A stretch of DNA of 64,000 nucleotides from an uncultured Prevotella sp. (GCA_900543585.1 UQRP01000009.1:3864-67863), one strand, 5' to 3'. Shown: positions 48,961 through 59,006, numbered from the stretch's first letter. The notes: generated from the letters alone by a model not told the origin. Numbers and translations: made by a program.

Positions 48961-51753
48961 ATGAACAAAATCGCTTCTTTTTTTATCTTGGCATTATTAT
49001 TCTGTCTGTCTGCCAAGGCTGCCGAAAACAATCATAACGTACAGGGGCGTGTGGCCGACAAGATAACCGGCGACCCCATACCCGCCAAAGTGTTCTTGAT
49101 GGATGCCGACAGCACCATCATTGCCTGTACCGAGGCCGCCATTGAGGAAGCCCCTTACCAAGATCAGATAGCCTTGTATGTGTTCAATGACAAACGGCTG
49201 CAAAAGGGGAAATACATCATCAAGGCATCCATGTCTGGCTACAAGGACGCTTATGAGAACGTGACGTTGCAAAGTCAGCGGCAGACCGTGCTGATAGCCA
49301 AGCCCATACTGATGGAGCATGATGTTCACGAACTGCAAGAGGTGACCGTCAAGGCTACGAAGATTAAGATGGTGATGCGCGGTGATACGATTGTGTATAA
49401 TGCCGATGCCTTCAATCTGGCGGAAGGCAGCATGCTCGACGCACTCGTCGCCCGACTGCCGGGGGCACGGTTGACGAGAGACGGACAGATATTTGTCAAC
49501 GGGCGGCTCGTCAAGAGTCTGCTTGTCAACGGCCGGGATTTCTTCAGTGGCAATCCGAAGATGGCTCTGGAGAACCTGCCTTCCTATACGGTCAGCAAGA
49601 TCAAGGTCTATGACCGGGAGGGGCAAAGCTCTCGTCTGATGCAAAGGGATATGGGCGACAAGAGCCTGGTGATGGATGTCAAACTGAAAAAGGAATACTA
49701 CGCCACCCTCTTTGGCAACGTCGAGGCAGGAGTGGGCACCGACGGCCGCTTTGCGCTGAAAGGCTTCGGAATGAAGTCTTCTCGCAAAGAGATGTTCTTT
49801 GCTTTCACCAACATCAACAACCTCAGTGACAACCAGAAAGCCGACATGACCGGTCAATGGACTCCGCAGGAAACGCCCAACGGTCTGCTGACCAACCGCT
49901 CTGCCAATGTCAGCTATGCGAGATTCTATGACAGCAGTATGGACAAGTGGTTCAGCACGCAAAACACCATATCACATGATGACATTGACTGGCAAACGAG
50001 GAAAAACGCAGAGACCTTCCTGCCAGGAGGCAACCTTATCAGACAGTCGATGGGCCAAACAGACACGAAGGCTACAGTCTTTGACAGCCAGAATGCCTTG
50101 CACTATGGCGAAAGGGGCAAATACTCCACCATGACCAGCCTCAACTTCCACTATCAGCGCAACAGAAAATACACAGACGCATACGCGGCCTGTTCCGATT
50201 CGACCTCCTTATTGAATGAACTCATGGAGCGGAGCAAGGAGAAAAGCGAGAACTATCATTTGACATTGACTAACAGCAGTACGCTGAAACATATCACCGA
50301 CCTCCTGCATTCCGATTTCAGTATGGAGTATGACAAGCTTCACGGCAACACCTTCTCGCTCTACGACCTGAGGTATGAGGAGGCAAGTCTGTCACGCGAC
50401 TTCCGCAACAAATACCTGGCAAGCGACAGCAGACACTGGGATGTGAAGGAGGGCATTGCCTACGACTGGAACTGGCCGGGATGGAGTCTGCGCCCACAAT
50501 ACCAGTACGAATATAAATACAACAAGACCAATAGCGCCCTTTACAGGCTTGACAAACTTGAAAACTGCGACAGCACGCTCTACGACCTCCTTCCGTCGTC
50601 GCGGGCGGCCCTGCTGAAGGTACTGGATGACAACAACAGCTATTATTACACAGAATACCAGAATCACCACCGACTGATGCTGGAATGGGAAATCAATGCT
50701 GCCACCGGCCACAATAAGATGAACATCGAATACGGCTACATCCGCCTACCCATTCGCTTCGTCAACAAGAACCTTTATTACACGCGCATGGGCCGTCACG
50801 ACGTGTCTGCACATGAGGTGTTCTTCGAGCCCGAGGCCTACTTCACAGGCGGCAAGTCGGTCAGATGGGAACTGAATGCCAGCATAAAGTCAGAGATTCC
50901 CGATTTGGTCAAGAAGGTTGACTACCGCGATGACTCTGACCCGTTGTTTCTCTTCTCTGGCAACCCGAATCTGAAAAACATCCATCGTTATCAGGCTTCG
51001 CTTCTCTTGCGCCATGAGGGAGATGGACAACGAATATGGAACGCATCGGTGAAATACGACAAGACCGACAACGACATCGCATACGCAACTCTTTACGACA
51101 TGCGCACGGGCATCTCCACCCTCTTGCCTGTCAGCGTCAACGGCAATTGGCGCATGGAAGGACAGACAGGGCTGAGCCTGCCATTAGACAGCGCACGCCG
51201 ATGGACGATTGGCAACCAACTGTCCGTGCGCTACAACCACGATGTCGACATGACAACTACCGAGAAGGACGCGGCAAGCATGGGCAGCATCGTAAACAAC
51301 TGGCAGTTGGAAGATGAGGTAAAGCTGAACTTCCGCCCGAATGACCGTATGGAGTTTGCTCTTCTGGCCGGTGGGACGTACTACTTCATCCACAGCCGGC
51401 GCAACGGCTTCAACAATGTCCATGCCGGTGACTACAAAGTAGGCCTTACAACAGAGTTCCAACTCCCGTGGAGCATTGCCTTTGGCTCGGACATGACATT
51501 ATACGCCCGTCGGGGGTACTACGAAAGTATGATGAACACTACAGACTGGGTATGGAACGCCCATCTGAGCCGCAGCTTGATGAAGGGGGCGCTGGTCGTC
51601 AAACTCACAGGTTTCGACCTGTTACACCAGCTGACCAACACCCGCTATGAGATGAACGCCCAAGGCCGTACAGAAGTTTGGTACAACAGCCTTCCCCGCT
51701 ATATGATGCTTTCACTTGCCTGGAGATTCAATATCAGCCCAAAACAGAAGTGA
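48961..51753 (+). CDS. TonB-receptor-like outer-membrane beta-barrel protein
   Basis: 930 residues with signal peptide (after SAKA, about residue 20). Residues 27-125 form a carboxypeptidase-like beta-sandwich (NVQGRVADKITGDPIPAKVFL), 130-220 a plug-like domain (GDTIVYNADAFNLAEGSMLDALVARLPGA is its hallmark region, in part), and the rest a barrel. The protein ends WRFNISPKQK, a few residues past the final strand. It is a paralogue of the protein at 55968 and the last gene of the sigma cassette. Its ligand is unknown. Confidence 0.88.
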   Translation: MNKIASFFILALLFCLSAKAAENNHNVQGRVADKITGDPIPAKVFLMDADSTIIACTEAAIEEAPYQDQIALYVFNDKRLQKGKYIIKASMSGYKDAYENVTLQSQRQTVLIAKPILMEHDVHELQEVTVKATKIKMVMRGDTIVYNADAFNLAEGSMLDALVARLPGARLTRDGQIFVNGRLVKSLLVNGRDFFSGNPKMALENLPSYTVSKIKVYDREGQSSRLMQRDMGDKSLVMDVKLKKEYYATLFGNVEAGVGTDGRFALKGFGMKSSRKEMFFAFTNINNLSDNQKADMTGQWTPQETPNGLLTNRSANVSYARFYDSSMDKWFSTQNTISHDDIDWQTRKNAETFLPGGNLIRQSMGQTDTKATVFDSQNALHYGERGKYSTMTSLNFHYQRNRKYTDAYAACSDSTSLLNELMERSKEKSENYHLTLTNSSTLKHITDLLHSDFSMEYDKLHGNTFSLYDLRYEEASLSRDFRNKYLASDSRHWDVKEGIAYDWNWPGWSLRPQYQYEYKYNKTNSALYRLDKLENCDSTLYDLLPSSRAALLKVLDDNNSYYYTEYQNHHRLMLEWEINAATGHNKMNIEYGYIRLPIRFVNKNLYYTRMGRHDVSAHEVFFEPEAYFTGGKSVRWELNASIKSEIPDLVKKVDYRDDSDPLFLFSGNPNLKNIHRYQASLLLRHEGDGQRIWNASVKYDKTDNDIAYATLYDMRTGISTLLPVSVNGNWRMEGQTGLSLPLDSARRWTIGNQLSVRYNHDVDMTTTEKDAASMGSIVNNWQLEDEVKLNFRPNDRMEFALLAGGTYYFIHSRRNGFNNVHAGDYKVGLTTEFQLPWSIAFGSDMTLYARRGYYESMMNTTDWVWNAHLSRSLMKGALVVKLTGFDLLHQLTNTRYEMNAQGRTEVWYNSLPRYMMLSLAWRFNISPKQK

Positions 51754-51820
51754 TGTATCAACAACAATCTGCCCATATCCCGATGTTATCAAATGATACA
51801 ATCTTAGATTGTTTTCTCCG

Positions 51821-52477
51821 TCATAAATAGCGCATAAGGATATCCCATACCGCTATGATATGGCATACACTTCCAGCGAGGACGAAGAAGTGGAAGACGG
51901 TGTGCATATAACGACGATGTCGGATGGTATAGAACAGGGCACCCGTGACATAGCACACACCCTCTGCAATGATCCAGATGACGGTGGCCGGGCTGACGGC
52001 ATCTATCAACGGCTTAAAGGCGACAAGGACGCTCATGCCCATACCTATATACACCAATGTCTCGAGATTGCTGTGCGCCTTCAGTTTATGAAAGCTCATG
52101 ATGGTCCCCACGATAGCACAGAGCCAGACAAAACAAAACAGCGTCCAGCCCCAATAGCCCTGATTGCGTAAGGCAATGAGCGTTATCGGAGAATAAGAGC
52201 CGGCGATATGCCAGTAGATAGCGGCATGGTCCCATTTCCGCAGTCGTTCTTTCCATGGTGACCATGCTGACAATGCATGATAGACAGTGGAAGCGATATA
52301 CGACCCGAGCATACCCACCAAATAGAGGATGACACCGGCCGTTGCCCAACCATTGCCATGAGAGAAACAGAAATAGAGGAAGATGGCACCGAAGGCGACA
52401 CCTAAGAAGATGCCACCAGCATGGCTCCAGGAGTTCCACAACTCCTCCTTATGGCTATAGAATATCTTTAACTTCAT
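51821..52477 (-). CDS. Hemolysin III family (PAQR-like) membrane protein
   Basis: 218 residues with seven hydrophobic helices. Family hallmarks: ELWNSWSHAGGIFLG, ASTVYHAL, WDHAAIYWHIAGSYSP and MHTVFHFFVLAGSVCH, which place the conserved Ser, Asp and His residues. Known as TrhA/YqfA; proposed to be a membrane hydrolase affecting lipid homeostasis. It lies divergent from menC and convergent with the barrel gene. Confidence 0.92.
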   Translation of the reverse strand: MKLKIFYSHKEELWNSWSHAGGIFLGVAFGAIFLYFCFSHGNGWATAGVILYLVGMLGSYIASTVYHALSAWSPWKERLRKWDHAAIYWHIAGSYSPITLIALRNQGYWGWTLFCFVWLCAIVGTIMSFHKLKAHSNLETLVYIGMGMSVLVAFKPLIDAVSPATVIWIIAEGVCYVTGALFYTIRHRRYMHTVFHFFVLAGSVCHIIAVWDILMRYL

Positions 52478-52537
52478 CGTCGATTGTGATAAACGGCTGT
52501 AAAGGTAGCGTAAAAGAAGAGAAAAGTCGAAACAATG

Positions 52538-52570
52538 TTTGCTTTTTTATCTGTTTTTTTCTTACTTTTG
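52538..52570 (+). promoter_or_regulatory. Promoter of menC-menE
   Basis: TTTG (52538-52541), 21 bp, TACTTTTG (52563-52570), start codon at 52599. It shows that the second menaquinone block has its own promoter. Confidence 0.7.
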
Positions 52571-52598
52571 CCTTTACACAACAAAAAACGATGAAAAG

Positions 52599-53627
52599 AT
52601 GAACTACCATATCACCGACAAGGTGCTACACTTCAAGCAGCCGGCCGGCACCAGCCGCGGTGTCTACACCACCCACCACTCCTATTATGTCACCCTTGAA
52701 GAAGACGGTGTCAGCGGTACCGGCGAGTGTTCTACCCTCCCTGACCTGAGTTGCGACGCCATGAGCAACGAGCGCTACCTTGCCCTGCTCCACAACGCCT
52801 GCGACATGGTCCAGCGCTTAGGCGGCATACCCTACGAGATGCTGCGCCCCTACCCTTCCATCCTCTTCGGTCTGGAGACCGCCTTTGCGCAACTTGACGC
52901 TAAAGGATCCACGGCGCTCTTTGATACCCCCTTCAGCCGCGGTGAAGAAGGCATCCCCATCAACGGACTTGTATGGATGGGAACCTTCGAAGAGATGTAT
53001 GCCCGACTGGAAGAGAAGCTGAAAGCAGGTTTCCATTGTGTCAAACTGAAAATAGGAGCTATCGACTTCAACAAAGAGTTGGAACTTGTACGCCACATCC
53101 GGGAGTGTTTCACCAAAGAGCAGGTAGAGCTGCGTGTCGATGCCAATGGTGGTTTCACGCCAGAGAATGCCATGGAGCGTTTGGAAGCCCTGGCCAAATA
53201 CGACATCCACTCTATCGAACAGCCTATCAGGCAACATCAGTGGAAGGCGATGGCCCGGCTCTGCCAGCTGTCACCTCTGCCCATTGCCCTTGACGAAGAG
53301 CTCATCGGTGTCAATGACATAGAAAAGAAAACGCGACTCCTCGACGAGATACATCCGGCTTACTTGGTGCTTAAGCCAAGTCTGCATGGCGGTATGAATG
53401 GTTGCAGAGAATGGATACGATTAGCCACAGAGCGCGGCATAGCTTCATGGATAACCTCAGCCTTGGAGAGCAATATCGGTCTGAACAGTATCGCCCACTT
53501 CTGCGCCAGTGTCTACGGGCCCCATATCACCTTTCCACAAGGGCTGGGCACCGGTCTGCTCTACAAAGACAATATCGACATGCCGTTGGAAATTCGTGGC
53601 GACAAACTCTGGTATGGGAATAAATAA
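52599..53627 (+). CDS. menC: o-Succinylbenzoate synthase
   Basis: 342 residues from the ATG at 52599; an earlier in-frame start would sit upstream of the promoter. Enolase-superfamily motifs: KLKIG (K149, K151), RVDANGG (D181), EQP (E207), LDEE (D232) and the Lys of VLKPS (K259). These are the metal ligands and catalytic lysines. It dehydrates SHCHC to o-succinylbenzoate. It is 12 bp upstream of menE. Confidence 0.95.
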   Translation: MNYHITDKVLHFKQPAGTSRGVYTTHHSYYVTLEEDGVSGTGECSTLPDLSCDAMSNERYLALLHNACDMVQRLGGIPYEMLRPYPSILFGLETAFAQLDAKGSTALFDTPFSRGEEGIPINGLVWMGTFEEMYARLEEKLKAGFHCVKLKIGAIDFNKELELVRHIRECFTKEQVELRVDANGGFTPENAMERLEALAKYDIHSIEQPIRQHQWKAMARLCQLSPLPIALDEELIGVNDIEKKTRLLDEIHPAYLVLKPSLHGGMNGCREWIRLATERGIASWITSALESNIGLNSIAHFCASVYGPHITFPQGLGTGLLYKDNIDMPLEIRGDKLWYGNK

Positions 53628-53639
53628 GGACGTAAAGCT

Positions 53640-54653
53640 ATGTCAACAATGACCTTAGAAGATTTCTTAGAAGAATGGAACAATGGTTCCGACAAACTAC
53701 TTGTTCACACCAGCGGCTCCACAGGACATCCCAAGCCCATGTGGGTAGAGAAAGCGAAGATGCTGAACTCAGCCCGTATCACCTGCGACTTCCTCGGGCT
53801 CAGAGCCGGTGACACGGCCCTGCTCTGTATGCCGCTCGACTACATTGCCGGTAAGATGGTCGTCGTCAGAGCTATTGAGCGACATCTCAGACTCATCAAC
53901 GAGAAGCCGAGTGGGCATCCGTTGGCAACCCCTTTCAAGGAACTCAAGGATGGCGAGCCGCTGACCTTCGCCGCCATGGTACCGCTGCAAGTCTATAACA
54001 CCCTCATGATACCCGAGGAGTGCCAACGGCTCAGAACCATCAGACACCTCATCATCGGTGGCGGAGCTATCGACAAAAAGATGTCTGAAGCCCTACGCGA
54101 CTTTCCCAACAATATCTGGAGCAGCTATGCCATGACAGAGACGCTCTCGCATATTGCCCTACGCAGAGTCAACGGCCCTGACGCCAATGACTGGTATACG
54201 CCTTTTGATACCGTCGACATCAGTCAAGCTGCAGACGGATGTCTCGTCATCAATGCGCCACTCGTCCATGATGGTATTCTGAAAACCAACGACATCGTAG
54301 AGATAAGGGAGACAGCGGTCAAGGGAAAGATGCAGAAACAGTTCCGTGTCGTTGGCCGTAAAGACAACGTCATCAATTCCGGGGGAATAAAGATACAAAT
54401 AGAAGAAGTAGAGAGTGCTTTGAAACCTTTTCTCAAAGCGCCCTTTGCCATCACAAAAGCCCCGGACGAGAAGTTCGGAGAGAAGGTCGTCCTTGTGACA
54501 GAGGCTCACGACATGTCGGAAATACAAGAAATCTGCGTCAACGCCCTGCTCCACTACTGGCAGCCCCGCCGCTATCTGCATGTTGACAGCATCCCGATGA
54601 CAGAGACCGGGAAGCCGGCAAGGCAGCAGATAGAGCAGATAGCGAGAGGCTGA
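53640..54653 (+). CDS. menE: o-Succinylbenzoate-CoA ligase, short form
   Basis: 337 residues; AMP-binding enzyme with the P-loop-like HTSGSTGHPKP (23-33), SSYAMTETLSHIA, GRKDNVINSGGIKI and the C-terminal lysine region TETGKPARQQI. The first part of the long N-terminal domain of standard adenylating enzymes is trimmed, as in other Bacteroidales MenE. Convergent with aroB, 16 bp apart. Confidence 0.94.
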   Translation: MSTMTLEDFLEEWNNGSDKLLVHTSGSTGHPKPMWVEKAKMLNSARITCDFLGLRAGDTALLCMPLDYIAGKMVVVRAIERHLRLINEKPSGHPLATPFKELKDGEPLTFAAMVPLQVYNTLMIPEECQRLRTIRHLIIGGGAIDKKMSEALRDFPNNIWSSYAMTETLSHIALRRVNGPDANDWYTPFDTVDISQAADGCLVINAPLVHDGILKTNDIVEIRETAVKGKMQKQFRVVGRKDNVINSGGIKIQIEEVESALKPFLKAPFAITKAPDEKFGEKVVLVTEAHDMSEIQEICVNALLHYWQPRRYLHVDSIPMTETGKPARQQIEQIARG

Positions 54654-54669
54654 CTGACAAGACAAATTA

Positions 54670-55734
54670 TCAGCCTTCGCGATAGAAGTCGAGACATTCC
54701 TTTATCTCGTCCTCTGAAGCCGTCTGATTGATATGTATCTCACCGACACCAGAGAGAAGGGTGAAGTTGATAACGCCTGCCGTATTTTTCTTGTCATGGC
54801 GCATAATCTCTATCAGCGTAGGATAGTCATCGCAAGTGATAGGCATGAAGCCGTAGTTCTCACGGATATACGTCACCGTCTGCCGCATCTTGTCTGTAGG
54901 GAATTCCGCCTTGATGGCAGAGAGGTAGAGCTCACAGATGACACCGTAGGCTACGGCATAACCGTGAAGGATAGGCTCTGTGCCATTCTCTTTCGACCTG
55001 TCCAGCGAGAAACTCTCGAAGGCATGGCCGAAAGTATGACCGAAGTTCAAAGCCTTGCGGATGCCTTTCTCCTTGGGGTCTTTCTCCACAATGCGCTCTT
55101 TAATCCTTACCGACGTATCGAGCATGTCAGCCAAATGGTCAAGGTCGGGGTGGTCAAGGTCAAAGTTGAGGAGCTCAGCCCAATTCTTGTCATTGGAGAT
55201 AAGGCCATGCTTGAGCATCTCGCCATAGCCTGACCGAAGATTCTTATCGTCGAGGGTTTTGAGGAAGCCGGTGTCCAGAAGAACGAACTTAGCGTCATTG
55301 AACACACCCACCTCATTCTTAAGATTATCAAGATTGATGCCGGTCTTTCCACCTACTGAGGCGTCGACCATCGCCAAGAGCGTTGTCGGGATATTGATAA
55401 AATCAATGCCACGCTTGAACGTTGAAGCGGCAAATCCGCCCAAATCCGTCACCATGCCTCCACCTAAGTTGATGAGCAGTGAATGGCGGGTAGCATGACC
55501 ACGCTCAAGGGCCCGCCAGACATAGACCAACGATTCGATGTTCTTGTGAGTATCAGTGGGCGCGATGGTAATAACGGTAGCATCACGCAGACCTATGAAG
55601 TTTTCTATCACCGGCCAGCATTTTCCACGTGTAGTATCATCAGTGAGGACAAAGATGCGGTCGTGCTCGCACTCGGATATTGCCATTGCCAAGTCCGTGG
55701 CAAGGCTCTTTGTGATAATAACTCTCTGTTTCAT
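54670..55734 (-). CDS. aroB: 3-Dehydroquinate synthase
   Basis: 354 residues from the ATG at 55734; an in-frame ATG 11 codons upstream is less likely. NAD-binding GGGMVTDLGGFAAST, EMLKHGLI and the metal-binding NFGHTFGHAFE are present. Second step of the shikimate pathway, leading to chorismate, which also feeds menF. Confidence 0.97.
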   Translation of the reverse strand: MKQRVIITKSLATDLAMAISECEHDRIFVLTDDTTRGKCWPVIENFIGLRDATVITIAPTDTHKNIESLVYVWRALERGHATRHSLLINLGGGMVTDLGGFAASTFKRGIDFINIPTTLLAMVDASVGGKTGINLDNLKNEVGVFNDAKFVLLDTGFLKTLDDKNLRSGYGEMLKHGLISNDKNWAELLNFDLDHPDLDHLADMLDTSVRIKERIVEKDPKEKGIRKALNFGHTFGHAFESFSLDRSKENGTEPILHGYAVAYGVICELYLSAIKAEFPTDKMRQTVTYIRENYGFMPITCDDYPTLIEIMRHDKKNTAGVINFTLLSGVGEIHINQTASEDEIKECLDFYREG

Positions 55735-55967
55735 AATCTTATACTTAACGTGTGGTTGACGTATCATTTTTCTTTAATTCTACAAATATAATGATAAAGA
55801 CAACAAGAAGTTTTAAAGGCTCACGATAAATTAGAACTTTTTAATACTTACGGTCGCCGTTTTGCTCATATCAGGCCATCAGTGTGCAATATTTTTTTGC
55901 GCAACAACTTAAACCAAGTTGCATTGTCAACGTCTATACGTATAGATAACAATCCTATTTTTAAAAG

Positions 55968-58919
55968 ATGAGAAAAATGCTATTAATGGCTATCCTGACA
56001 CTATTGTCAACGGTAGCCATAGCTCAGAAGAGAGAGATCAGCGGCTCCATCATAGACTCCAAAAGCAAAGAGAGTATCCCTTTGGTGACAGTTCAGTTGC
56101 TGAAATCAGATTCCACTTTCCTCACCGGTGCCATGTCGGGTGACGATGGCAGCTTTAAGATGATTGCACCAAATAATGGGTCATTTATCCTGAAGTTGTC
56201 AAGCATTGGCTATAAGACCTTGACACGCCGCGTGAGTATCAGCCAGGACCAGGACGTTGCACTTGGCAAGGTGTCTCTGACACCCGACGCCATCATGCTG
56301 AAGGAAGCTACCGTGACAGCCCAGGCCCAAAAAGTTGTGGTCAAGGAGGACACCTTCGTCTATAATGCCAATGCCTACCGCACACCGGAGGGATCTACCA
56401 TTGAAGAACTTGTCAAGCGCCTGCCCGGTGCTCAGGTTGATGACGACGGAAAGATAACCATCAATGGCAAAGAGGTGAAGAAAATACTTATTGACGGTAA
56501 AGAGTTTATGACCGGCGATACCAAGACTGCCATCAAGAACATCCCCACCTCTATCATTGAGAAGGTGAAGTCCTACGATCAAAAGAGTGACCTCGCTCGC
56601 GTTACCGGTATCGACGACGGCGAGGAAGAGACCGTCCTCGACTTCGGTGTGAAGAAGGGAATGGACAAAGGCCTCATGGTCAATGCCGATGTCGGTGTAG
56701 GAAACAAGAACCGTTACAGCAGCCGTCTTTTCGGTGGATATATGAATGGTGGTCTGCGACTCTTCGGCATGGGTAATGCCAACAATACCAACGACATGGG
56801 CTTCGGTGGCCGAGGAGGATTCTTTGGCGCAGGACGCAATGGCCTTAATGCCAGCAAGATGGCAGGTCTGAACATGAACTATGAAAAGAAAGACACGCTG
56901 AAGATGGATGCCAGCGTGAGATGGAATCACAGCGACGGAGATGTGCGCTCAAAGACGAGTACAGAGAACTACGTGAGCACTGTAGGGTCTTTCTCCAACA
57001 GTCTCAGCCAAAGCTATTCGCGCGGCAACAGCCTCGACGCCAGAGCCAGGATAGAGTGGACACCAGACTCCTTGACCAACATCATGTTCCGCCCCACTCT
57101 TCAACTAAGCAAGACTGACGGACTGTCGCTGAGCACCTCAGCGTCATACAATGCCAACCCCTACACACTGGTCTCAGACCCGTTGTCAGCAGAAGCCTTT
57201 GAGAAACTTGCAGAAGAGGACGCCATCGTCAACTCCAGCAGCGCACAGAGCATTACCTACTCCAAGACAAACAGCGTTGGCGCCATGTTGCAAATCAACC
57301 GAAGGCTGAACAGCAAAGGACGCAACGTAACCCTGAGAGGTGACATGAGCTACAGTGATACTAAGTCCAACTCACTGTCTACCAATAATGTGCATCTCTA
57401 TCAGTTGCAGAACGCCTTGGGCAACGACTCCACCTACCAGACGAGTCGCTACAACCTCGCACCGCAGAAGAGCTTGAGCTACTCCGTCCAGGGAACCTAT
57501 TCCGAGCCTTTGTGGAGAGCAACCTTCTTGCAGTTCAGATACCGGTTCACCTACAGCTACAGCAAAAGCGACCGTTCCACTTACGACTTCTCCAACCTCG
57601 GCGAAGACTTCTTCGCTGGGCTGACACCTGTCTACCGCAGTTGGGACAGTTACCTCAACCGGTTGGCAAACCCATATACCGACTATCTCGACAGCGACTT
57701 GAGTCGCTATTCCGAGTATAAGAACTACACGCACATGCTCGAACTCATGTTCCGCATGATACGTCAGAAATGGCAGCTCAACGCCGGCGTGATACTCCAG
57801 CCACAAATCTCGCACTATATACAAAACTACCAAGGGGTGTCTGTTGACACGACACGCACCGTCACCAACTTCACCCCTACCCTGGACTTCCGCTACAGAT
57901 TTAACAAGCTCAGCAACTTGCGCATCAACTACCGCGCCACTACCACGCAGCCAAGTATCTCACAGCTGCTCGCCATTACCGACGACTCTGACCCGCTGAA
58001 TATCACCACCGGTAACCCGGGACTGAAGCCAGCTTTCAACCAGAATCTCCGTATGTTCTACAACGCATATTACGAGAAGACGAAGCAGTCGCTGATGACA
58101 TTTGTCAACTACAGCAACACGCGCAACTCCATCAGCAACCGCGTGACCTACGACGAGACGACAGGCGGCAGGCTGACAAGACCAGAAAATATCAACGGCA
58201 ACTGGAGCGTGAGCTCTGCATTCATGTTCAATACGCCCCTCGACTCTGCCGGTTTCTGGAATATCAACACCTTTGCCAACTTCAACTATGCCAATAACGT
58301 AGGTTATGTCAGTCTCTCGCGTGATGCCAACTCATTGAAAAACACCACACGCGACCTTACCATCGGCGACCGCCTCGCTGGCAGCTACAGAAACGATTGG
58401 ATAGAGATAGAGTTGAATGGGGCTTTCAACTACCGACACTCCAACAACAAACTGATCCCCACCTCCAACTCCAATGTGTGGCAGTATAGCTATGGTGGCA
58501 GCATCATGCTTACAGCACCATGGGGCACAGCATTGTCCACCGACATGAACATGAACTCACGCCGAGGATATACTGACAACTCTCTGAATACCAACGAGCT
58601 GGTATGGAATGCGCAACTCTCACAGAGCTTTCTGAGAGGACGCCCCCTGACCGTGATGCTGCAATTCTACGACATTCTCCATGAGCAGAGCAACTTCAGC
58701 CGTAACATCACAGCATCGATGCGCAGCGATACGGAATACAACAGTATCAACAGCTATGTGATGCTTCATGTCAACTACCGCCTCAACCTCTTTGGCGGTA
58801 TGCAGGCCCGTCAGGGCGGCGACCGCCGCGGCTTCGGCGGTCCTCCTAATGGCGGTCCAGGCAGAGGCTTCGGCGGAAGACCACCACGCGGTGGCGGTTT
58901 CGGTCGGCCCATGGACTAA
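55968..58919 (+). CDS. TonB-receptor-like outer-membrane beta-barrel protein with Gly/Arg-rich tail
   Basis: 983 residues with signal peptide (after AIAQ, about residue 20). Carboxypeptidase-like domain (residues 22-110), plug-like domain (DTFVYNANAYRTPEGST, then VNGKEVKKILI-type motifs at 120-215), a Gly/Asn-rich loop (about 260-300), then a barrel. The last strand ends near NYRLNLF; beyond it lies a 41-residue tail of GGFGG, RGFGG and PPRGG repeats. It is a paralogue of the protein at 48961. The stop codon is 10 bp before palindromic array B. Confidence 0.88.
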   Translation: MRKMLLMAILTLLSTVAIAQKREISGSIIDSKSKESIPLVTVQLLKSDSTFLTGAMSGDDGSFKMIAPNNGSFILKLSSIGYKTLTRRVSISQDQDVALGKVSLTPDAIMLKEATVTAQAQKVVVKEDTFVYNANAYRTPEGSTIEELVKRLPGAQVDDDGKITINGKEVKKILIDGKEFMTGDTKTAIKNIPTSIIEKVKSYDQKSDLARVTGIDDGEEETVLDFGVKKGMDKGLMVNADVGVGNKNRYSSRLFGGYMNGGLRLFGMGNANNTNDMGFGGRGGFFGAGRNGLNASKMAGLNMNYEKKDTLKMDASVRWNHSDGDVRSKTSTENYVSTVGSFSNSLSQSYSRGNSLDARARIEWTPDSLTNIMFRPTLQLSKTDGLSLSTSASYNANPYTLVSDPLSAEAFEKLAEEDAIVNSSSAQSITYSKTNSVGAMLQINRRLNSKGRNVTLRGDMSYSDTKSNSLSTNNVHLYQLQNALGNDSTYQTSRYNLAPQKSLSYSVQGTYSEPLWRATFLQFRYRFTYSYSKSDRSTYDFSNLGEDFFAGLTPVYRSWDSYLNRLANPYTDYLDSDLSRYSEYKNYTHMLELMFRMIRQKWQLNAGVILQPQISHYIQNYQGVSVDTTRTVTNFTPTLDFRYRFNKLSNLRINYRATTTQPSISQLLAITDDSDPLNITTGNPGLKPAFNQNLRMFYNAYYEKTKQSLMTFVNYSNTRNSISNRVTYDETTGGRLTRPENINGNWSVSSAFMFNTPLDSAGFWNINTFANFNYANNVGYVSLSRDANSLKNTTRDLTIGDRLAGSYRNDWIEIELNGAFNYRHSNNKLIPTSNSNVWQYSYGGSIMLTAPWGTALSTDMNMNSRRGYTDNSLNTNELVWNAQLSQSFLRGRPLTVMLQFYDILHEQSNFSRNITASMRSDTEYNSINSYVMLHVNYRLNLFGGMQARQGGDRRGFGGPPNGGPGRGFGGRPPRGGGFGRPMD

Positions 58920-58929
58920 GACCATGCAC

Positions 58930-59006
58930 GGCATATGCCAACGACATCTGTGGCATATGCCAACGATATCTACGGCATATGCCAACGAATTCCATGGCAT
59001 ATGCCA
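58930..59006. repeat. Array B: four 22-bp palindromic units
   Basis: GGCATATGCCA occurs at 58930, 58952, 58974 and 58996, exactly 22 bp apart. The 11-bp intervals are ACGACATCTGT, ACGATATCTAC and ACGAATTCCAT, which share the pattern ACGANNTCYRY. This is the same unit as array A at 2225-2352, with more divergent intervals. It directly follows the stop codon of the barrel gene. Confidence 0.93.

Noticed and set aside
45654..52598. Integrative or transposable element between menB and menC
   Set aside because: No transposase, integrase, direct repeats or tRNA target were seen, so only gene-order disruption is claimed.
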